NCBI RefSeq assembly: GCF_017299535.1 | Contig: NZ_CP071238.1 | Coordinates: forward strand, 1,488,001 to 1,552,000 | Length of the DNA: 64,000 nucleotides | Source: Serratia marcescens subsp. marcescens ATCC 13880 | Lineage (GTDB): Bacteria > Pseudomonadota > Gammaproteobacteria > Enterobacterales > Enterobacteriaceae | Direction of reading: 5' to 3' | Shown here: in pieces, positions 46,781 to 56,072 of the stretch | How the letters are laid out: each line of letters begins with the position of its first letter | Numbering within the stretch: position 1 is the first letter of the stretch | Notes under the pieces: generated by a model | What the model saw: the letters and a program-made list of their open reading frames with translations, nothing else | The model's database searches: none | Told to the model about the DNA's origin: nothing | Position numbers and translations under genes: made by a program

Positions 46781-46810
46781 TGCACCACAATGAGGCACTA
46801 AAATGGTGCG
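46781..46810 (-). promoter_or_regulatory. two overlapping NtrC sites
   Basis: GGCACTAAAATGGTGCG (46794-46810) matches TGCACCAAAATGGTGCA at most positions; TGCACCACAATGAGGCA (46781-46797) is a second partial copy. Centres are 13 bases apart and about 106 and 119 bases upstream of the predicted start, like the overlapping sites known at E. coli glnH. Confidence 0.7.
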
Positions 46811-46974
46811 TAAGAATTATCTTGGTGCACGGGGCTATCATTAACCAAATTTTGGCTGTGAAACAACCGTTCTTTAACGTTTTTGCTTCAATATTGATAA
46901 CTAACTCTAACTTTCATGATGCACCGACGGTGCAAGCGGGGGCCGCGAGAGGAGAAAAAGGGGAGCAGATAATG

Positions 46975-47241
46975 CTAACGCAACTGGCTGTCTTTGCTGC
47001 CGCGCCGGTTGTACAGGCTGGTGGCCGCGTGTTTTTTGTCTTGTTCGGTCTGGCAGGCGAGGCAATAACGCACGCCTTTTAACGCCTTGCGGCGCGCCTC
47101 GGGGATCGGTTCTCCGCATTCCTGGCAATAGCGTTCGCTCTCGCCGTGCCCGAGCGCTTCACGCGCGCGCTGCACCGCATCGTCGACGGTGGAATCAATC
47201 TGATCTTGTACGGCGCCGTCCGCCGCCCAGCCGCTGGCCAT
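46975..47241 (-). CDS. ybiI: DksA/TraR-type zinc-finger protein YbiI
   Basis: 88 aa, the same length as E. coli YbiI, with the same end (YNRRGSKDSQLR). Zinc finger CQECG...CLACQ (four Cys, residues about 39-60) and N-terminal coiled-coil helix. Related to DksA and TraR, which bind the RNA polymerase secondary channel, but its own role is not established. AGGAGG lies five bases upstream of the ATG. In E. coli ybiI lies a little away in the same map region, outside the glnHPQ-dps junction. Confidence 0.92.
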   Translation of the reverse strand: MASGWAADGAVQDQIDSTVDDAVQRAREALGHGESERYCQECGEPIPEARRKALKGVRYCLACQTEQDKKHAATSLYNRRGSKDSQLR

Positions 47242-47310
47242 CATCACCTCCTGACAAGGAAACCCTACCGTTTAATATGGGCCGTTTTTTGTACAATGCA
47301 ACGGTCGTGC

Positions 47311-47341
47311 AAAAGAAAACAGGCCGGGCGAAGCCCAGCCT
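47311..47341 (-). terminator. terminator of dps
   Basis: On the minus strand AGGCTGGGC pairs with GCCCGGCCT (47341-47321; one G-U pair, loop TTC), then GTTTTCTTTT. It lies about 40 bases after the dps stop. Confidence 0.85.
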
Positions 47342-47381
47342 GCGCTGCCCGGAACAACGGGCGATCTGCAACGCTTTCGCG

Positions 47382-47885
47382 TTATTCGATATTGGATTCG
47401 ATGAACCACAGGAATTTGTCCAGATCGCGCGAGGCGGCGGTGAACATATCGGCGGTGTCTTCGTCTTCCACTTCGGTAATGGCTTTGCGGATGTCATTCG
47501 CGACCGCGCCGTAGCGATCGGCCAGCGCTTTCAGGTGCTCTTGCACGCTGTGGATATTGGTCGGGTAGCTTTTCAGCGGCGTCCGATCGTTCACCACCTG
47601 TACGGTGCCCAGCGCCACGCCGCCCAGTTGCACCACGCGTTCGGCGAAGGTGTCCTGATGCTCGATGATGGCGGTGCGGAAGCCGTCCAGCATTTCATGG
47701 ACCGCAATGAAGTTCGCGCCGCGCATGTTCCAGTGCGCCTGTTTGGTGATCAACGAAAGATCGATAAATTGCACGACCTGATGGTTCAGCGCCTTGATGG
47801 CGGCCAGTTTAACTTTTTCGTCCAGATCGTTACGGGTATACAGCAGATCAGAAGATTTCGTTTTCACCAGTTTAGCGGTACTCAT
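47382..47885 (-). CDS. dps: DNA-protecting ferritin-like protein Dps
   Basis: 167 aa, identical in length to E. coli. Ferroxidase ligands are in [20 protein letters not shown] and the Asp/Glu-rich helix; the basic DNA-binding N-terminus [21 protein letters not shown] is present. Forms a dodecamer that stores iron, consumes hydrogen peroxide and condenses DNA in starved cells. A -10-like CTATAAT lies 50 bases upstream. Same position, beside glnH, as in E. coli. Confidence 0.97.
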   Translation of the reverse strand: MSTAKLVKTKSSDLLYTRNDLDEKVKLAAIKALNHQVVQFIDLSLITKQAHWNMRGANFIAVHEMLDGFRTAIIEHQDTFAERVVQLGGVALGTVQVVNDRTPLKSYPTNIHSVQEHLKALADRYGAVANDIRKAITEVEDEDTADMFTAASRDLDKFLWFIESNIE

Positions 47886-48242
47886 ATCAGATATCCTCTT
47901 GATTAGTCGTTGTCCTATTTCGTTACGGGATCAATTATAGCAGGGCTGTTTATTTTTGCCGGACGAAAATGGCTATTGCACAAATAGGGTTAGCCTACGA
48001 ATAATTGGTCTGGTTGAATTTTTATTTAATGCAACAGCATGAAAAATATAATTATTTATCATTCACTGATTTATTATTTATGGCTGTGAAAATTTACCTT
48101 GGTTATTTTATTTTTTCGCCTGCGGGTTTCGGCTAAATATCCGCTTTGTTATCGTGGTGTTAATTTCTCATCCATTCATATTGATAGCGGTAATTGATGC
48201 CGCTACAGTAGGGCAATTATCCTCTCTCTTTATAGGCGAATA
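47886..48242 (-). promoter_or_regulatory. dps promoter and AT-rich intergenic region
   Basis: 357 bases. The minus strand carries CTATAATT (47940-47933) as a -10 element, preceded by TG (extended -10) and suited to sigma-S or OxyR/IHF control as in E. coli. The middle (47990-48150) is strongly AT-rich with no gene or clear terminator; the plus-strand end holds the promoter of the P-loop kinase. Confidence 0.65.
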
Positions 48243-48794
48243 ATGAAAATTAACGTCGTCGGCACCAGCGGCAGCGGTAAAAGCACCCTGGCGCGTCAAC
48301 TGGCGGAACGGCTTGGCGTGCCCTATATCGAGATGGACAGGCTGTATTGGCGGCCCGAATGGCAGGGAACGCCCGATGACGCGTTCCTGGCGCGGCTTGA
48401 ACAGACGCTGGCCGAAGCGGGGGATGGCTGGGTGCTGGACGGCAATTACAGCCGCACGCAACCGATCAAGTGGCGCGAGGTCGATTATATCCTGTGGCTG
48501 GACTACGGTTTCTGCCGCACGTTGTGGCAAGCCGTGCGGCGCGCGTGCCGACGCGCGGCCAGCAAAAGCGAGCTGTGGCCGGGCACCGGCAATCGGGAAA
48601 GCTTCCGCCGTTCTTTCTTTAGCCGCGAGTCGATCGTGCTGTGGACGATCCGCACTTACTCTAAGAACCGGCGAAAATACCTGGCGGAGATGGCCCGTCC
48701 CGATGCAGGGCGCCGTTTCGTGCGCTTGCGCTCTCCCCGCCAGGCCGCCGATTTTCTACGGACGCTGCCGCAGGCTCACAGCAGCAGGCGGTGA
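48243..48794 (+). CDS. P-loop kinase-like protein (FlaR/adenylate-kinase type)
   Basis: 183 aa. Walker [10 protein letters not shown] is at residues 7-15 and the nucleotide-binding continuation is ARQLAERLGVPYIEMDRLYWRPEW, a signature of the AAA_17/topology-modulation (FlaR-like) group. The lid region is very basic. It likely phosphorylates a small substrate; identity unknown. The 3' end overlaps the YhcH-family gene by 19 bases tail to tail. Confidence 0.82.
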   Translation: MKINVVGTSGSGKSTLARQLAERLGVPYIEMDRLYWRPEWQGTPDDAFLARLEQTLAEAGDGWVLDGNYSRTQPIKWREVDYILWLDYGFCRTLWQAVRRACRRAASKSELWPGTGNRESFRRSFFSRESIVLWTIRTYSKNRRKYLAEMARPDAGRRFVRLRSPRQAADFLRTLPQAHSSRR

Positions 48795-49243
48795 TGGATC
48801 CTCACCACCGCTTTCTTGACGTGCTGCGGCTGCTGCCACAGGCAGCCGGTCTTATGCGGTTCCATCTGGAAAAAGATCGCGAACATACCGTGCGTCATGT
48901 GCAGCGTTTGCGGGTGGCGTTTGATGTCCAGCAGCAGCAGGTCGCTATTTTCTGCATGCGGATGTTCGCGATGCCAGTCGCCCGCCAGGCCGTATTCGAT
49001 GCGTTCTTCGCCGCTGATCAGCAGATGCAGCGCGATGTACTCCTGATGCATTTCGGCACGCTTTTCCGCCGCCGGCACGGTGGTCAGCGTCATCACGTCC
49101 ATAAAGATGTTATCGCCGTCGATCGGGTGATGGCCCAGCGCCAGTTCGGGCAGGTCGCATCGGCGCAACTCGGTCAGGGTTGAAACCAGCGCTGGCGCGA
49201 GTCCGCGGCCGAAGCGTGGGTTGAACAGGCTGTTGTGAATCAC
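48776..49243 (-). CDS. YhcH/YjgK/YiaL family protein
   Basis: 155 aa, full length for DUF386. The cupin-like fold is marked by QEYIALHLLISGEERIEYG and LDIKRHPQTLHMTHGMFAIFFQMEPHKTG; E. coli YhcH and YiaL members are linked to sialic acid and sugar acid metabolism or ion binding. The start is GTG with GGAG seven bases upstream. No sugar genes are adjacent, so the role stays open. Confidence 0.85.
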   Translation of the reverse strand: MIHNSLFNPRFGRGLAPALVSTLTELRRCDLPELALGHHPIDGDNIFMDVMTLTTVPAAEKRAEMHQEYIALHLLISGEERIEYGLAGDWHREHPHAENSDLLLLDIKRHPQTLHMTHGMFAIFFQMEPHKTGCLWQQPQHVKKAVVRIHHRLLL

Positions 49244-49375
49244 TGTTATTCTCCATGTGAGCGAAAGTCCAAAGAGCCTGCGATACAGGCTAAGGGGAAG
49301 TATGCCGATTTGTCACGAGGAAAACAGTTAACCCGCCTGCATTCCGGCGTTGCGGTCGGCAGGCGAGTCAGGCGA

Positions 49376-50263
49376 TCAGGAAAGGCTTTCGAGGCGCGGT
49401 TTGGGGCGAATGGTCAGGGCGGAACCCATGGAGGCGGCGATGATCGCCGCCAGCGCCAACCATTGTACGCCGCTCAGGTGTTCGCCGAGGAACAGCATGC
49501 CGGACAGCGCCGCCATCGCCGGCTCCAGGCTCATTAAGGTGCCGAAAGTGCGCGCCGGAATTTTGGGCAGCGCGATGATCTCCAGCGAATAAGGCAGCGC
49601 GGTGGAGAGGATCGCCACCGCCAGCGCGACCGGCAGAATATCGAGGTTGAACAGCACGCTGCCGGTTTGCCAGGCGCCGATCGGGCAGAACACCAACGCG
49701 GCGATCAACGAACCGAGCGCCACCGTGCCGGGGCCGTGATCGCCGCCGGCCTTTTGGCCGAAAATGATATAGACTGCCCAGCAGGCGCCGGCGCCGAGCG
49801 CACAGGCGGCGCCGAACGGATCGATCCCGCCTACGCCGTGGCCGAGCGGCAACAGGAACCACAACCCGGCGATCGCCAGTACCACCCAGAGAAAGTCGAT
49901 CGGCCGCCGTGACGAGAACATGGCCACCGCCAACGGGCCGGTAAACTCCAACGCCACGGCGATGCCGAGCGGCACGGTGCGCAGCGACAGGTAGAACAGG
50001 TAGTTCATCGCGCCGAGCGACAGGCCGTAAATCAGCAGCGGCAAGCGGCTGCCGGCGGCGATGCGCATACGCCACGGGCGGAAGATAATGAACAGAATCA
50101 GGGTGCCGATGAAAAGACGCAGCGTCGTAATGCCTTCCGCGCCCACGATCGGGAACAGGCTTTTGGCCAACGAGGCACCGCTTTGGATAGACACCATGGC
50201 GATGATTAACAGACAGATGGGCAGCAGCGCGGAGGGCGCTCTGCCGGAAGTAGATAACGACAT
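49376..50263 (-). CDS. rhtA: threonine/homoserine exporter RhtA
   Basis: 295 aa, the E. coli length, with ten hydrophobic segments and two EamA repeats (SGASLAKSLFPIVGAEGITTLRLF; GALGAGACWAVYIIFGQKAGGDHGP). Exports threonine and homoserine across the inner membrane. The gene is between dps and ompX as in E. coli (rhtA-ompX neighbours), which strengthens the identification; the two inserted genes at 48.2-49.2 kb separate it from dps. Confidence 0.93.
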   Translation of the reverse strand: MSLSTSGRAPSALLPICLLIIAMVSIQSGASLAKSLFPIVGAEGITTLRLFIGTLILFIIFRPWRMRIAAGSRLPLLIYGLSLGAMNYLFYLSLRTVPLGIAVALEFTGPLAVAMFSSRRPIDFLWVVLAIAGLWFLLPLGHGVGGIDPFGAACALGAGACWAVYIIFGQKAGGDHGPGTVALGSLIAALVFCPIGAWQTGSVLFNLDILPVALAVAILSTALPYSLEIIALPKIPARTFGTLMSLEPAMAALSGMLFLGEHLSGVQWLALAAIIAASMGSALTIRPKPRLESLS

Positions 50264-50663
50264 CCTTAACGAGCCTTTTTTGCGCCGTTCCTCAGCCTTG
50301 AGAAAACGGTCGAAACGGGGATGCGAGCAGTGTAAATGAAATGGCGAAAATCTGTCTGAGAAAAGCGCGCATCGCGGTGAAATCCGCCGATCCTCGGATG
50401 AGATGTGGCGAATTTGGTCAAAAAGTGCGCTTTTTCTTGAGAATTATCTGGATATTAAATTGGTGATTTTTGTCACAGAACGCCGTAGAATACGGCCGAA
50501 AATAGAGCGAAAAGAAGCAGATACACTGTTCTTGAAATCTTCTGTTACACGATATAAAGCATTAGACACTCATTTCAAGGCAGAGTTTCACGCTAATTTT
50601 TGTTATATTTTCAAAGCATGAACAAATGGATGTACTTAATAATAAAACGCGTTTGAGGTGGTT
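50264..50663. promoter_or_regulatory. rhtA-ompX intergenic region
   Basis: 400 bases without a protein-like frame, becoming AT-rich toward ompX. It contains divergent promoters. TTGAAA...TATAAA (about 50531-50557) and GTTATATT near 50605 are possible ompX promoter elements; none is certain. A small RNA cannot be excluded from sequence alone. Confidence 0.45.
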
Positions 50664-51182
50664 ATGAAAAAAATTGCATGTCTTTCCGCAGTAGCAGCTT
50701 GCGTATTAGCAGTTAGCGCAGGTACCGCATTCGCTGGTCAGAGCACCGTATCCGCTGGCTATGCGCAGGGTGATCTCCAAGGCGTTGCTAACAAGGCCAA
50801 CGGTTTCAACCTGAAATACCGTTACGAGTTCGACAACAACCCACTGGGTGTGATCGGCTCCTTCACCCACCTGGAAAAAAATCGTTCTGAAAGCGGTTTC
50901 TACAAGAAATCTCAGTACGATTCCATCACCGCAGGTCCAGCTTACCGCTTCAACGACTGGGCGAGCATCTACGGTGTGATCGGTGTTGGCTACGGCAAAA
51001 ACATCGACAACGCCCAGGCTGGCGGTAACAAAGGTGGCAACAGCGACTACGGCTTCACCTACGGTGCCGGTCTGCAGTTCAACCCAATCGAAAACGTTGC
51101 CCTGGACGTTGGCTACGAGCAGAGCCGCATCCGCAGCGTGGACGTTGGCAGCTGGAACGTTGGCGTAGGCTACCGCTTCTAA
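50664..51182 (+). CDS. ompX: outer membrane protein OmpX
   Basis: 172 aa (E. coli 171). Signal peptide ends at AFA (residue about 23), then mature GQSTVSAGYAQGDLQGVANKANGFNLKYRYEFDN; the eight-stranded beta barrel ends in Phe (VGVGYRF). Ail/OmpX/PagC family; involved in adhesion and stress resistance. ATG at 50664 is the conserved MKKIACLSAV start; TTGAGGTG lies before it. Codon usage is strongly biased, as for a highly expressed gene. Confidence 0.97.
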   Translation: MKKIACLSAVAACVLAVSAGTAFAGQSTVSAGYAQGDLQGVANKANGFNLKYRYEFDNNPLGVIGSFTHLEKNRSESGFYKKSQYDSITAGPAYRFNDWASIYGVIGVGYGKNIDNAQAGGNKGGNSDYGFTYGAGLQFNPIENVALDVGYEQSRIRSVDVGSWNVGVGYRF

Positions 51183-51234
51183 GATTTCTTCATGCCTGCG
51201 GGCGTGAATGCGCGGCACAGGTTGCCGCGCGGAT

Positions 51235-51264
51235 AAAAAATCCGCCTTCGGGCGGATTTTTTTT
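51235..51264. terminator. terminator of ompX
   Basis: TCCGCC-TTCG-GGCGGA with the stable TTCG loop, flanked by AAAAAA and TTTTTTTT. It should stop both ompX and the convergent hydrolase gene at 51273. Confidence 0.92.
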
Positions 51265-51272
51265 ATCTGTCA

Positions 51273-52253
51273 TTAGCCGCCGCGCCCCGTCGGCTGCGTC
51301 GAAAAGCGCGCGCTGCGGGCATCGCGCTCATAGCCTTGCGGTTCGGTCAGTAAACCGTACAGCTCGGGGCGGCGTCCGTAAATCCAGCGGCGGCCGGTGC
51401 TGAGCGGGATCAGCGTCAGATCGAGATCGGCGCTGACCAGCCGGTCCTCCGCCGCCCAGGTCTCCGCCACGATGCGGCCGTAGGGATCGAGGATCATCGC
51501 ATTGCCGGTGCGTACCTCATCGTCATCGCGGCCCACGCCGTTGCTGAACAGCAAAAACAGTCCGTTGTCATGAGCGCGCGAGGGCAGCCAGCGCATCAGC
51601 CAGCCGCGGCCGTGTTCGCCGCGAAAGGCGGCTTCTATCGCCTGCGGATCTTCCGCTCGCCGCTGCCACAGCGCCTGTGGGATCGGCTTCATACCGTGCG
51701 GGCTGCGCGAATGGGTGCCGCCGGTCTGGTGCGGGGCCATCAACACCTCCGCGCCCAGCAGCGCCGTCGCGCGCGCATTCTCCACCAGATTGTTGTCCCA
51801 ACAGATCAATACGCCCACGCGCACGCCCCAGGGGGTGTCGAACACCGTATAGCGATCGCCGCTGGCGAGAGCCGGATGTTCGAAGGCGTGCAGTTTACGG
51901 TGCACATGCAGCGCGCCGTCCGGCAGGCATACGGCGTAGGCGTTGTAGCAACGGCCGTCATCGCCCAGCTCGATCAGCCCGACGCCGATCGCCATGTTGT
52001 AACGCTCCGCCAGCGGGCGAATGCGCGCCAGCGAAGGGCTGGCCGCGATCGGTTCCGCCAGCGCCCGCACTTCGGCGTCGGACAGATGGCGTACGTGCCA
52101 ATAGCCGGTGATGCACATTTCCGGGAAGGCCAGCAGCTGTACCTGCTGCTCGGCCGCCTGAGCGATAAAGCGCTCGATGGTCGACAGGTTGTAATTTTTA
52201 TCGTTGGCGCGATGCTGGAATTGCACCGTGGCGGCGCGCAATGAGATGGTCAT
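51273..52253 (-). CDS. carbon-nitrogen hydrolase (nitrilase superfamily)
   Basis: 326 aa. The Glu-Lys-Cys triad of the superfamily is visible: Glu45 (FPEMC), Lys120 (HRKLH) and Cys151 (LICWDNN). It hydrolyses a C-N bond in amide or nitrile substrates in the cytoplasm; substrate not decidable. ATG at 52253 has GGAGAGACCCC before it; an upstream in-frame extension across the regulatory region is rejected. Divergent from a LysR gene that is its likely activator. Confidence 0.88.
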   Translation of the reverse strand: MTISLRAATVQFQHRANDKNYNLSTIERFIAQAAEQQVQLLAFPEMCITGYWHVRHLSDAEVRALAEPIAASPSLARIRPLAERYNMAIGVGLIELGDDGRCYNAYAVCLPDGALHVHRKLHAFEHPALASGDRYTVFDTPWGVRVGVLICWDNNLVENARATALLGAEVLMAPHQTGGTHSRSPHGMKPIPQALWQRRAEDPQAIEAAFRGEHGRGWLMRWLPSRAHDNGLFLLFSNGVGRDDDEVRTGNAMILDPYGRIVAETWAAEDRLVSADLDLTLIPLSTGRRWIYGRRPELYGLLTEPQGYERDARSARFSTQPTGRGG

Positions 52254-52278
52254 GGGGTCTCTCCGGTTAGGGTCTGCG

Positions 52279-52314
52279 TTGATTACAGCAGGTGGATTGA
52301 TTACTGTATAATCA
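52279..52314. promoter_or_regulatory. LysR operator candidate between the hydrolase and LysR genes
   Basis: TTGATTAC occurs twice, at 52279-52286 and 52297-52304, 18 bases apart. The second copy belongs to a palindrome TGATTA-CTGTA-TAATCA (52298-52314). It lies in the 91-base gap between the divergent genes, 31 bases before the LysR start. Confidence 0.6.
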
Positions 52315-52344
52315 ATTAAATTCCTTATTCGATAACTTAATGGA

Positions 52345-53217
52345 ATGGATATAAAACAACTGCGCGCCTTGGTGGCGCTGGCCGAACAGGGCAACTATCG
52401 TCAGGCGGCGAGCCGGCTATGCATCAGCCAACCGGCGCTGAGCAAGCAAATTCAGGCGCTGGAAACCCAGCTCGGCGTTCGATTGTTCGAGCGTGGCCGA
52501 CAGGGGGCGGTGCTCACCGCCGGCGGGCAGCGGCTCTACCCGGAGGCGCAGGTTCTGGTGGCGCAGTACCAGCAGTTTCAGCGGCGCGCGCGGCGGGTGG
52601 CCCTCGGGGAAGCGGGGCGGCTGTCGCTGGGATTTGGCCTTTCCAGCTTTCATCTGGCGCCGCAGCTGGTGGCGGCCTTTCGCCAACGGTTCCCCGAGGT
52701 GGCGATCGGCCTGGAGGACTTGCCGTCGGAACGCCAGTATCAGCTGTTGCTGCAGGGAGAGTTGCAGGCGGGGTTCGTGCGCTTGCCGGTCAATACGCCT
52801 CTGTGCGGCGTGGCATTGCTGAGCGATCGGTTGGTGCTGGCCGCGCCGGGCGCGCTGGCGCTGCGCGCCGACGATCTGATGGCGCGTTTCAATCAGTTGC
52901 CGCTGTTGCAGCTGACGCCCAAACGCGGGCGCGGGCTGAGCGATCAGTCGCTGCGGTTTATCGCCGCTCACCGGTTGACGCCGAATGTGGTGCAGCAGGC
53001 CGGTGATATCCAAACGTTGTTGGCGTTGGTTGCCGCCGGCGTCGGTGTCGCGCTGCTGCCGCACAGCATCACGCATATCGCGCCGGCCGGCATCGACATT
53101 TTACCGCTGAGCGGCGAGGAGACGGAGTGGCAGGTCGGTATCGCCTGGGATCCGCAGCGCACTGACGCGCTGCGGGACAACTTCATTCAGACGGCGTTGA
53201 CGGTGCAACGAGCTTAG
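52345..53217 (+). CDS. LysR-family transcriptional regulator
   Basis: 290 aa. N-terminal HTH (LVALAEQGNYRQAASRLCISQPALSKQIQALETQLGVRLFERGRQGAVLTAGG) and a C-terminal effector domain. Divergent from the nitrilase-like gene, with a palindrome and a direct repeat in between, so autoregulation and activation of that gene are likely. The downstream convergent GNAT gene ends four bases later. Confidence 0.9.
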   Translation: MDIKQLRALVALAEQGNYRQAASRLCISQPALSKQIQALETQLGVRLFERGRQGAVLTAGGQRLYPEAQVLVAQYQQFQRRARRVALGEAGRLSLGFGLSSFHLAPQLVAAFRQRFPEVAIGLEDLPSERQYQLLLQGELQAGFVRLPVNTPLCGVALLSDRLVLAAPGALALRADDLMARFNQLPLLQLTPKRGRGLSDQSLRFIAAHRLTPNVVQQAGDIQTLLALVAAGVGVALLPHSITHIAPAGIDILPLSGEETEWQVGIAWDPQRTDALRDNFIQTALTVQRA

Positions 53218-53221
53218 GCAT

Positions 53222-53752
53222 TCAAAGCGGGCAATGCATCACGACAATCGGGCTCTGGTGATACTCGCTGCGGTGGCTTTCGCTAAAGCCGACTTTTTTC
53301 GCCAGCGCCAGCGAGGCCTGGTTTTCCGGCGAGATGATGCAGACGGTTTGCGCGCCCGGCAGATGCGTCTTACCCCAGGCCAGCGCCGCCCGCAGCGCCT
53401 CGGTGGCGTAGCCTTTGCCGTGCGCCGAGCTCACCAGCGTCCAGCCCATTTCCGGCGCGTCGAGCGCCGGGGTGATGTCGCGCAGGAAGTTGGAGAAGCC
53501 GATGCTGCCGAGATACTCGCCGCTTTGTTTGTCACGCACCGCCCAATACCCGTATCCCAGCAGCGCCCAGTGGCCGACGTAGCGCATCAGGCGCCCCCAG
53601 GAGTCTTCCCGGTCGCGCGGCGTGCCGCCGATATAGCGCACCACCAGCGGATCGGCCCACAGCGCGGCCAGCGAGTCGAAGTCGTCCAGCGTGTGCGCGT
53701 CCAGCCGCAGGCGTTCGGTGATAAGCGTTGGCGCGGTGTTGATTACGGTCAT
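53222..53752 (-). CDS. GNAT family N-acetyltransferase (RimJ/RimL type)
   Basis: 176 aa beginning TLITERLRLDAHTLDDFDSLAALWADPLVVRYIGG, which marks the Acetyltransf_3/RimJ-L group. VSSAHGKGYATEALRAALAWG is the acetyl-CoA loop and ENQASLALAKKVGF the second motif. GGAG precedes the ATG. Substrate (a protein N-terminus, an antibiotic or another amine) unknown. Confidence 0.85.
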   Translation of the reverse strand: MTVINTAPTLITERLRLDAHTLDDFDSLAALWADPLVVRYIGGTPRDREDSWGRLMRYVGHWALLGYGYWAVRDKQSGEYLGSIGFSNFLRDITPALDAPEMGWTLVSSAHGKGYATEALRAALAWGKTHLPGAQTVCIISPENQASLALAKKVGFSESHRSEYHQSPIVVMHCPL

Positions 53753-53815
53753 GTTGCTGCTCCTGCACAGGGTGAAAGGCGATGAAAAACAACGGCGTTC
53801 AGTATGCCAGAGAAA

Positions 53816-55186
53816 TCACACCGCCAGCCACAACAGCCAGGTGAACAGAAAGCCGCTCAGACCGAGCAGGGTGGTCAGCACCGTCCAGGTCTTCAGGCCA
53901 TCGGCCACCGACAGCCCCAAATAGCGCGTGACGATCCAAAAACCGGAGTCGTTGACGTGGGAAAGCCCCAGCCCGCCAAAACAGGTCGCCAACGTCACCA
54001 GCACCAGCTGCAGCTGATTCAGCCCGCTGACCGCTTCTGACAACAGGCCGCCGGTGGTCAGAATCGCCACGGTGGCGGAACCCTGTGAAGCGCGCAGCGC
54101 CAGCGAAATGATAAAGGCGGCGGGCACCAGCGGCAGGCCGATGGCCGTCAGTACTTCGGCCAGCGCCTTGCCGACGCCGGATTCCACCAGCACCTTGCCG
54201 AACACGCCGCCCGCGCCGGTCACCAGGATCACCACCGCGGCGGTCGGCAGCGCGGCGCCCATCACGTCGCTGGCGTGTTGCAGGCTCCAGCCGCGGCGCA
54301 GCGCCAGGAAGTAGAAGGCCAGCAGCAGGGCTATCATCAGCGCCACCGCCGGCGACCCCAGCAGAGACAGCGCATCGCGCAGCGCCGAGCCTGCCGGCAA
54401 CAGCGTGGCGGAGACGGTGCCGAGCATGATGATGGCGATCGGGATGACGATCAGCGCCGCCACCAGGCCGGCGCCGGGCGGGTTGATGCGATCGCTGAGG
54501 GGCGCGTGATCTTCCGGCCGCGGCTCCGGCGCCGCCAGCTGCAGCTGTTCCAGCACCTCTATCGATAACGGATAGGTTTTGCGGTTGAGGTAGTTGGCGG
54601 CGAAATAGCCGATCACGCCGACCGGAATACAGATCGCGAGGCCGATGATGGTCAGCCAACCGATGTCGGCGTTGAGCAGGCCGGCGGCGGCGACCGGGCC
54701 GGGGTGCGGCGGCAGCGCGACGTGTACCGTTAACATCACGCCGGCCATCGGCAGGCCGAACTTCAGCGGCGACACTTTGGCGACCTTGGCGAAGCCGTAA
54801 ATAATCGGCGCCAGAATGATAAAGCCGACGTCGAAGAAGACCGGAATGCCGAGGATAAATGCGGCGAGGGTCAGCGCGGCGACGGTATGTTTCGGCCCCA
54901 GCCCCTGGCTGAAGCGTTGCGCCAGCGACTCGGCGCCGCCCGAGTGTTCGATCATGCGCCCGAGCATCGCCCCCAGACCGATGATGATGGTCACCGAGCC
55001 GAGCACGCCGCCCATCCCGGCGGTCATCACTTTCATCACTTCACCGGTCGGAATGCCGCTGGCCAACGCCACCAGCAGACTGACCACCAACAGCGCGACA
55101 AAGGGTTGCACCTTCGCCTTGATCACCATCAATAACAGCAGCACCACGCCGAGTACGGCAATCAGCAACAGCAGAGAGGTAGACAT
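53816..55186 (-). CDS. GntP-family permease of the tetronate operon
   Basis: 456 aa with about 12-14 hydrophobic segments. The family marks are GAMLGRMIEHSGGAESLAQRF, HTVAALTLAAFILGIPVFFDVGFIILAP, and VNDSGFWIVTRYLGLS near the end. It resembles E. coli YgbN, encoded in the same operon order with the tetronate enzymes, so an L-threonate or D-erythronate proton symporter is likely. ATG at 55186 is chosen over an upstream in-frame leader of 23 residues. Last gene of the operon, 106 bases after otnI. Confidence 0.88.
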   Translation of the reverse strand: MSTSLLLLIAVLGVVLLLLMVIKAKVQPFVALLVVSLLVALASGIPTGEVMKVMTAGMGGVLGSVTIIIGLGAMLGRMIEHSGGAESLAQRFSQGLGPKHTVAALTLAAFILGIPVFFDVGFIILAPIIYGFAKVAKVSPLKFGLPMAGVMLTVHVALPPHPGPVAAAGLLNADIGWLTIIGLAICIPVGVIGYFAANYLNRKTYPLSIEVLEQLQLAAPEPRPEDHAPLSDRINPPGAGLVAALIVIPIAIIMLGTVSATLLPAGSALRDALSLLGSPAVALMIALLLAFYFLALRRGWSLQHASDVMGAALPTAAVVILVTGAGGVFGKVLVESGVGKALAEVLTAIGLPLVPAAFIISLALRASQGSATVAILTTGGLLSEAVSGLNQLQLVLVTLATCFGGLGLSHVNDSGFWIVTRYLGLSVADGLKTWTVLTTLLGLSGFLFTWLLWLAV

Positions 55187-55292
55187 GAAAAAAGCCTTTC
55201 GTTGGGTAAGCGTTGGGCACCGCGATCGCCGCGTGGCGATACGGGTGCGTTTCATTGTTATAAAATCGTTTTCCTGGTGTCGGCGTGCGGCT

Positions 55293-56069
55293 TTAGCGGT
55301 AAGGCTTCAGCCAGCCGAGTCCGGCGGCGGTGTCGCCGCGCGGGCGGTATTCGCAACCGATCCAGCCCTGATAGCCGAGCGCATCCAGCTTGTCGAACAG
55401 CCACGGGTAATTCAGTTCGCCCTCGTCCGGTTCATGACGATCCGGCACCGAGGCTATCTGGATATGCGCGTAGCGCCCGGCCAGCGTTTCCAGCAGCCCG
55501 CTGATATTGCCGTCCACTAACTGCGCGTGGAAAAAGTCGAACTGGATGAACACGTTCGGTCTCTCGATCGCCGCCACCGCTTCCGCCGCCTGATGTTGAC
55601 TGGCGAACAGGTAGTCGGGCTTGACCGGCGGGCTGAGGGCTTCGATCAGCACCTTGACGCCGTGCGGGGCGAAGGCGTCGGCGGCATAGCGCGCATTGGC
55701 GATAAAGGTGTCGAGATAACGCTGCCGATCCGCGCCCGCGGGCACCACGCCGGCCATCAGGTGCACGCAGGGGCAGGAAAGGGCGATGGCGTAGGCCAGC
55801 GCGCGATCGATATCAGCGCGCGCATCTTGCTCGCGGCCCGGCAGCGCCGCCAGCCCCCATTCGCCGGCGGCGACATCGCCGGGCGCGGTATTGAATAGCA
55901 CCTGTTGCAGGCCGTGTTCGCGCAGCTTTTCGGCCAACAGCTCGGCGGGATATTCGTAAGGGAACATGAATTCCACCGCGCTGAAGCCTTGTTCGGCAGC
56001 GGCTGTGAAGCGATCGAGGAACGGCACCTCGGTAAACATCATCGATAAATTGGCGGCAAATTTAGGCAT
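55293..56069 (-). CDS. otnI: 2-oxo-tetronate isomerase OtnI
   Basis: 258-aa TIM-barrel protein of the Hyi/AP_endonuc_2 family ([75 protein letters not shown]). It isomerises 2-oxo-tetronate to 3-oxo-tetronate. It was long annotated as hydroxypyruvate isomerase (YgbM in E. coli). The start is three bases after the otnC stop. Confidence 0.9.
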   Translation of the reverse strand: MPKFAANLSMMFTEVPFLDRFTAAAEQGFSAVEFMFPYEYPAELLAEKLREHGLQQVLFNTAPGDVAAGEWGLAALPGREQDARADIDRALAYAIALSCPCVHLMAGVVPAGADRQRYLDTFIANARYAADAFAPHGVKVLIEALSPPVKPDYLFASQHQAAEAVAAIERPNVFIQFDFFHAQLVDGNISGLLETLAGRYAHIQIASVPDRHEPDEGELNYPWLFDKLDALGYQGWIGCEYRPRGDTAAGLGWLKPYR

Positions 56070-56072
56070 GGG

